64,000 nucleotides of DNA, taken from NCBI GenBank assembly GCA_963664245.1, contig OY760934.1, positions 1,550,001 to 1,614,000 of the forward strand. Direction: 5' to 3'. The DNA comes from GCA-2711565 sp963664245. Lineage in GTDB: Bacteria > Bacteroidota > Bacteroidia > Bacteroidales > GCA-2711565. The notes beneath the pieces are model-generated. The model worked only from the letters and a program-made list of their open reading frames with translations. It was not told the origin of the DNA and made no database searches. Position numbers and translations under genes: made by a program. Shown piece by piece: positions 62,031 to 64,000 of the stretch (the first letter of the stretch is position 1; each line of letters starts with the position of its first letter).

Positions 62031-63131
62031 ATGAAAATAAACAAACATAATTACGAAGAATTCCTGGTTGACTTCATGGATGGAACACTTGATCCGAACA
62101 TGAGGCAGGAATTATTTATTTTCCTTGATGCCCATCCAGATATTAAAGCCGAGTTCGAAGGCCTGGAAGTTGCAAACCTTACCGACGAAGAAAACATTGT
62201 TTTTGAGGATAAAAATGCTTTAAAGAAAAATATCGCTTCGCCTACAATTAATATTAACGAAGATAATGCGGGAAAGTTTTTCATCGCTGCTGCGGAAAAT
62301 GATTTGTCTGCTTCGGAAACTGCCGAACTAAACGAGTTCATCAAACAAAACCCGGAACAGGAAAAACATTTCAGGCTGTACAAAAACACCAAAGTTGAGG
62401 CTGATCTTTCCATCACCTACGCCCATAAAAAAGCTTTGAAAAAGCACCCCTTTGTTATTCAAAAAGGCTGGTATTACGCCGCCGCGTCGGCAGCTGCCAT
62501 TTTATTGCTTTATCTCGGCATTTCGTTTATGAATACCGAAAAACCAGCAGGTCAAAACACGCTTGCGGATCAACCCAAAGAGGTTCTTACTAAAATGAAC
62601 CAGCAGCTCACAGCGAAAAAAATAGCATCAATTCAAAACACAGAAATTGTTATTGCAAAGCGGACCATCACTAAAGTTAATTTTGAACATTATCAGCAAC
62701 GGCTATTGGCAAAAAAAACTGGAATTAAGAAACTTAATTACACGCTCAACCCAAACATTCAGATTGCCTCATCATATAAGCAAACTTCTTTTCCGACGAA
62801 GTTCCCGCTGATGGATTTTGAACCCATAATAATTGAGCCCAACTCTCTTCTGTTGGCAGACGCAGGCGAAGCACACAAAGATTCAAAATTTAAAGCCGTT
62901 TGGAAAGGACTGTTTTCACAAATGAAAAGTGAAACCAGAACAAGCGAGCGAGGCATAGAAGATAAACCGAAGAAAAAAGTCGGGCCATTATGGGTACTGG
63001 CCAATATTGGGCTGCAACGGGTAAACGAAGTAACCGGAACAAACCTGGTAATAAACAACAAAAGCAACGAAGAAAAAATTGCCGAAGAAAACAGGAGCAC
63101 GGAATATATCGCAGGGAAACCGGCAAATTAA
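62031..63131 (+). CDS. Membrane protein, probable anti-sigma factor
   Basis: The 366-residue protein has a cytoplasmic part of about 145 residues with two similar segments (about 10-46, EEFLVDFMDGTLDPNMRQEL; about 82-117, FIAAAENDLSASETAELNEF), one membrane helix at about 147-167 (YYAAASAAAILLLYLGISFM) and a periplasmic tail of about 200 residues. This topology and its place 9 bp after an ECF sigma gene fit an anti-sigma factor, although the Cys/His zinc motif is missing. The duplicated N-terminal unit is unusual. A function other than sigma control cannot be excluded. Confidence 0.75.
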   Translation: MKINKHNYEEFLVDFMDGTLDPNMRQELFIFLDAHPDIKAEFEGLEVANLTDEENIVFEDKNALKKNIASPTININEDNAGKFFIAAAENDLSASETAELNEFIKQNPEQEKHFRLYKNTKVEADLSITYAHKKALKKHPFVIQKGWYYAAASAAAILLLYLGISFMNTEKPAGQNTLADQPKEVLTKMNQQLTAKKIASIQNTEIVIAKRTITKVNFEHYQQRLLAKKTGIKKLNYTLNPNIQIASSYKQTSFPTKFPLMDFEPIIIEPNSLLLADAGEAHKDSKFKAVWKGLFSQMKSETRTSERGIEDKPKKKVGPLWVLANIGLQRVNEVTGTNLVINNKSNEEKIAEENRSTEYIAGKPAN

Positions 63132-63139
63132 ACATTGGT

Positions 63140-63167
63140 TGTAACATTTGTTTAAAACTTCACGTCG
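63140..63167 (+). promoter_or_regulatory. ECF-type promoter TGTAACA-N16-CGTC before the DUF2807 gene
   Basis: TGTAACA (63140-63146), a 16-bp spacer and CGTCG (63163-63167) repeat the arrangement in front of the sigma gene; start codons follow at similar distances (34 bp here, 30 bp there). Confidence 0.75.
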
Positions 63168-63201
63168 TAGAATAAAAATCAAAAAAATAAATAACAGGAT
63201 T

Positions 63202-64000
63202 ATGAAAAGGATAAAAATTATAAGTTTAATCACATTGGTTGTTTACACACTGGGGGTTCAAACCTATGCCCAAACAAGCAATGATTTGATAAAAGAAGAA
63301 AGAAGCGTGGCAAATTTTCATTCGGTAGTGTTTGGAGAAACTGCCATTGTTTATTTCACCACGGGAGAAACCACAAAAGTGATCGTTGAAACAACGGCCA
63401 ACAAAATTAAAGACATCCGAACCGAAGTTCAGGACGGTATATTGACCATTAAAAACATGAGCTTGCGCAGCCCGTCTGCCTTAAATATTTACATCACTGC
63501 TCCAAGTTTAAAATCGATTGACGGATCGGGTGCTTCAGAGTTTTATACTAAATCGGCGATCACTACTGACGAGCTATCTGTTCAATCGAGCGGAGCCGCA
63601 AAAATAGAAATGGAGGTAAATGTTCCAAAGCTTACCATTAAATTGCACGGTGCTTCGGAAATTTATTTAAAAGGCGAAACACAGTCGATGGAAAGCATTG
63701 TAAACGGCAGTTCTATTTTAGACACCAAAGAGTTGGCCGCCAAAAATGTTGACATTAGTGCTTATTCGAAAGCAGTAGCCGACATTAACGCAAGCAAAAA
63801 CCTCCACATTAAACAACAGGGAAATAGCCAGGTAAATTACACAGGCAATCCCGAAGCCGTCACCAAAGACCGCATTTCGGCTCCCGGAAGAACATACCGT
63901 GGCGATGCTGAACATTGGGACGATTATGAATACTCAAGCCGCAACGGTCGTAAATTCGGCAGCTTAAATATCAATATTGGCGAACACAATGATTCTACCT
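63202..64000 (+). CDS. DUF2807 (GIN-domain) exported protein, cut by the window end
   Basis: The frame starts at the ATG 63202 and is open to the window end (266 residues seen). A signal peptide (MKRIKIISLITLVVYTLGVQ TYA) precedes a right-handed repeat-like beta region with LNIYITAPSLKSIDGSGASE and LTIKLHGASEIYLKGETQSM, typical of DUF2807 'head GIN domain' proteins. These are exported and their function is poorly understood. The gene has the ECF promoter shared with the sigma gene 1.7 kb upstream, so it is a likely target of that sigma factor. Confidence 0.85.
   Translation, partial: MKRIKIISLITLVVYTLGVQTYAQTSNDLIKEERSVANFHSVVFGETAIVYFTTGETTKVIVETTANKIKDIRTEVQDGILTIKNMSLRSPSALNIYITAPSLKSIDGSGASEFYTKSAITTDELSVQSSGAAKIEMEVNVPKLTIKLHGASEIYLKGETQSMESIVNGSSILDTKELAAKNVDISAYSKAVADINASKNLHIKQQGNSQVNYTGNPEAVTKDRISAPGRTYRGDAEHWDDYEYSSRNGRKFGSLNINIGEHNDST

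Noticed and set aside
1..64000. CRISPR arrays, prophage, rRNA operon or complete insertion sequence
   Set aside because: No regularly spaced repeats, phage structural genes, rRNA segments or intact transposase genes with terminal repeats were seen on either strand.

Overview
The window comes from a member of the Bacteroidota, class Bacteroidia. The evidence is two SusC/SusD pairs, a sigma/FecR regulator pair, a PorG-like protein inside the bamA locus, DUF2723, and promoters of the type TTTG-N19..21-TAnnTTTG. An anaerobic or facultative Marinilabiliales-like organism fits (korAB and an aldehyde:ferredoxin oxidoreductase beside sucAB), but the family cannot be fixed from sequence alone. Most of the window is core chromosome. 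No CRISPR array, prophage, rRNA or intact insertion sequence was seen.

Layout. 1-7.9 kb (minus): ECF sigma factor, FecR anti-sigma, SusC with an STN domain, SusD, and a DUF4369 lipoprotein cut by the window edge; this is a surface-signalling uptake locus. 8-17.9 kb: korAB (minus) diverges from a small 2[4Fe-4S] ferredoxin, sucA, sucB, nadB and a gamma-carbonic anhydrase (plus), so two routes from 2-oxoglutarate to succinyl-CoA lie side by side. 17.9-27.7 kb (minus): envelope cluster of cupin, rsgA, CBS-ACT protein, small POTRA barrel, nadK, porG-like gene, uppS, bamA and two ompH/skp genes. 27.8-34.6 kb: PrsW-like membrane protein, dprA, MurG-like glycosyltransferase, lgt and a DUF2723 membrane protein. 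34.8-39.8 kb: tRNA-Gln, then rimP-nusA-infB behind a terminator-like leader hairpin. 40-42.1 kb: a four-cluster ferredoxin overlapping an aldehyde:ferredoxin oxidoreductase gene. 42.3-48.3 kb: DUF4468 protein, gene debris, and a second SusC/SusD pair without adjacent regulators, bracketed by two perfect palindromes. 48.3-56.1 kb (minus): secreted Ntn hydrolase, purA, fur, relA/spoT, GAPDH and a GAPDH paralogue. 56.2-64 kb: lepA, a secreted CbiX-like protein, an AlkD-like gene overlapping a ParE/antitoxin pair, a YARHG lipoprotein, then an ECF sigma / anti-sigma / DUF2807 locus cut by the window end.

Most notable observations. (1) The gene overlapping gapA encodes a full-length GAPDH homologue in which the catalytic Cys is Ala150 and several NAD- and phosphate-contacting residues are replaced; it looks like a pseudoenzyme made together with the real enzyme. 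(2) The promoters of the 61.5 kb sigma gene and of the DUF2807 gene share TGTAACA-N16-CGTC, implying an autoregulated ECF circuit with its target two genes downstream. (3) One 17-nt near-palindrome, ATTCAAACGTTTGAAAT, lies upstream of both the ferredoxin/AOR operon and fur. (4) A perfect hairpin plus T-run sits between the promoter and start codon of rimP-nusA-infB. (5) A 54-bp relic of a purA 3' end abuts a relic resembling an IS1595-type transposase N-terminus.
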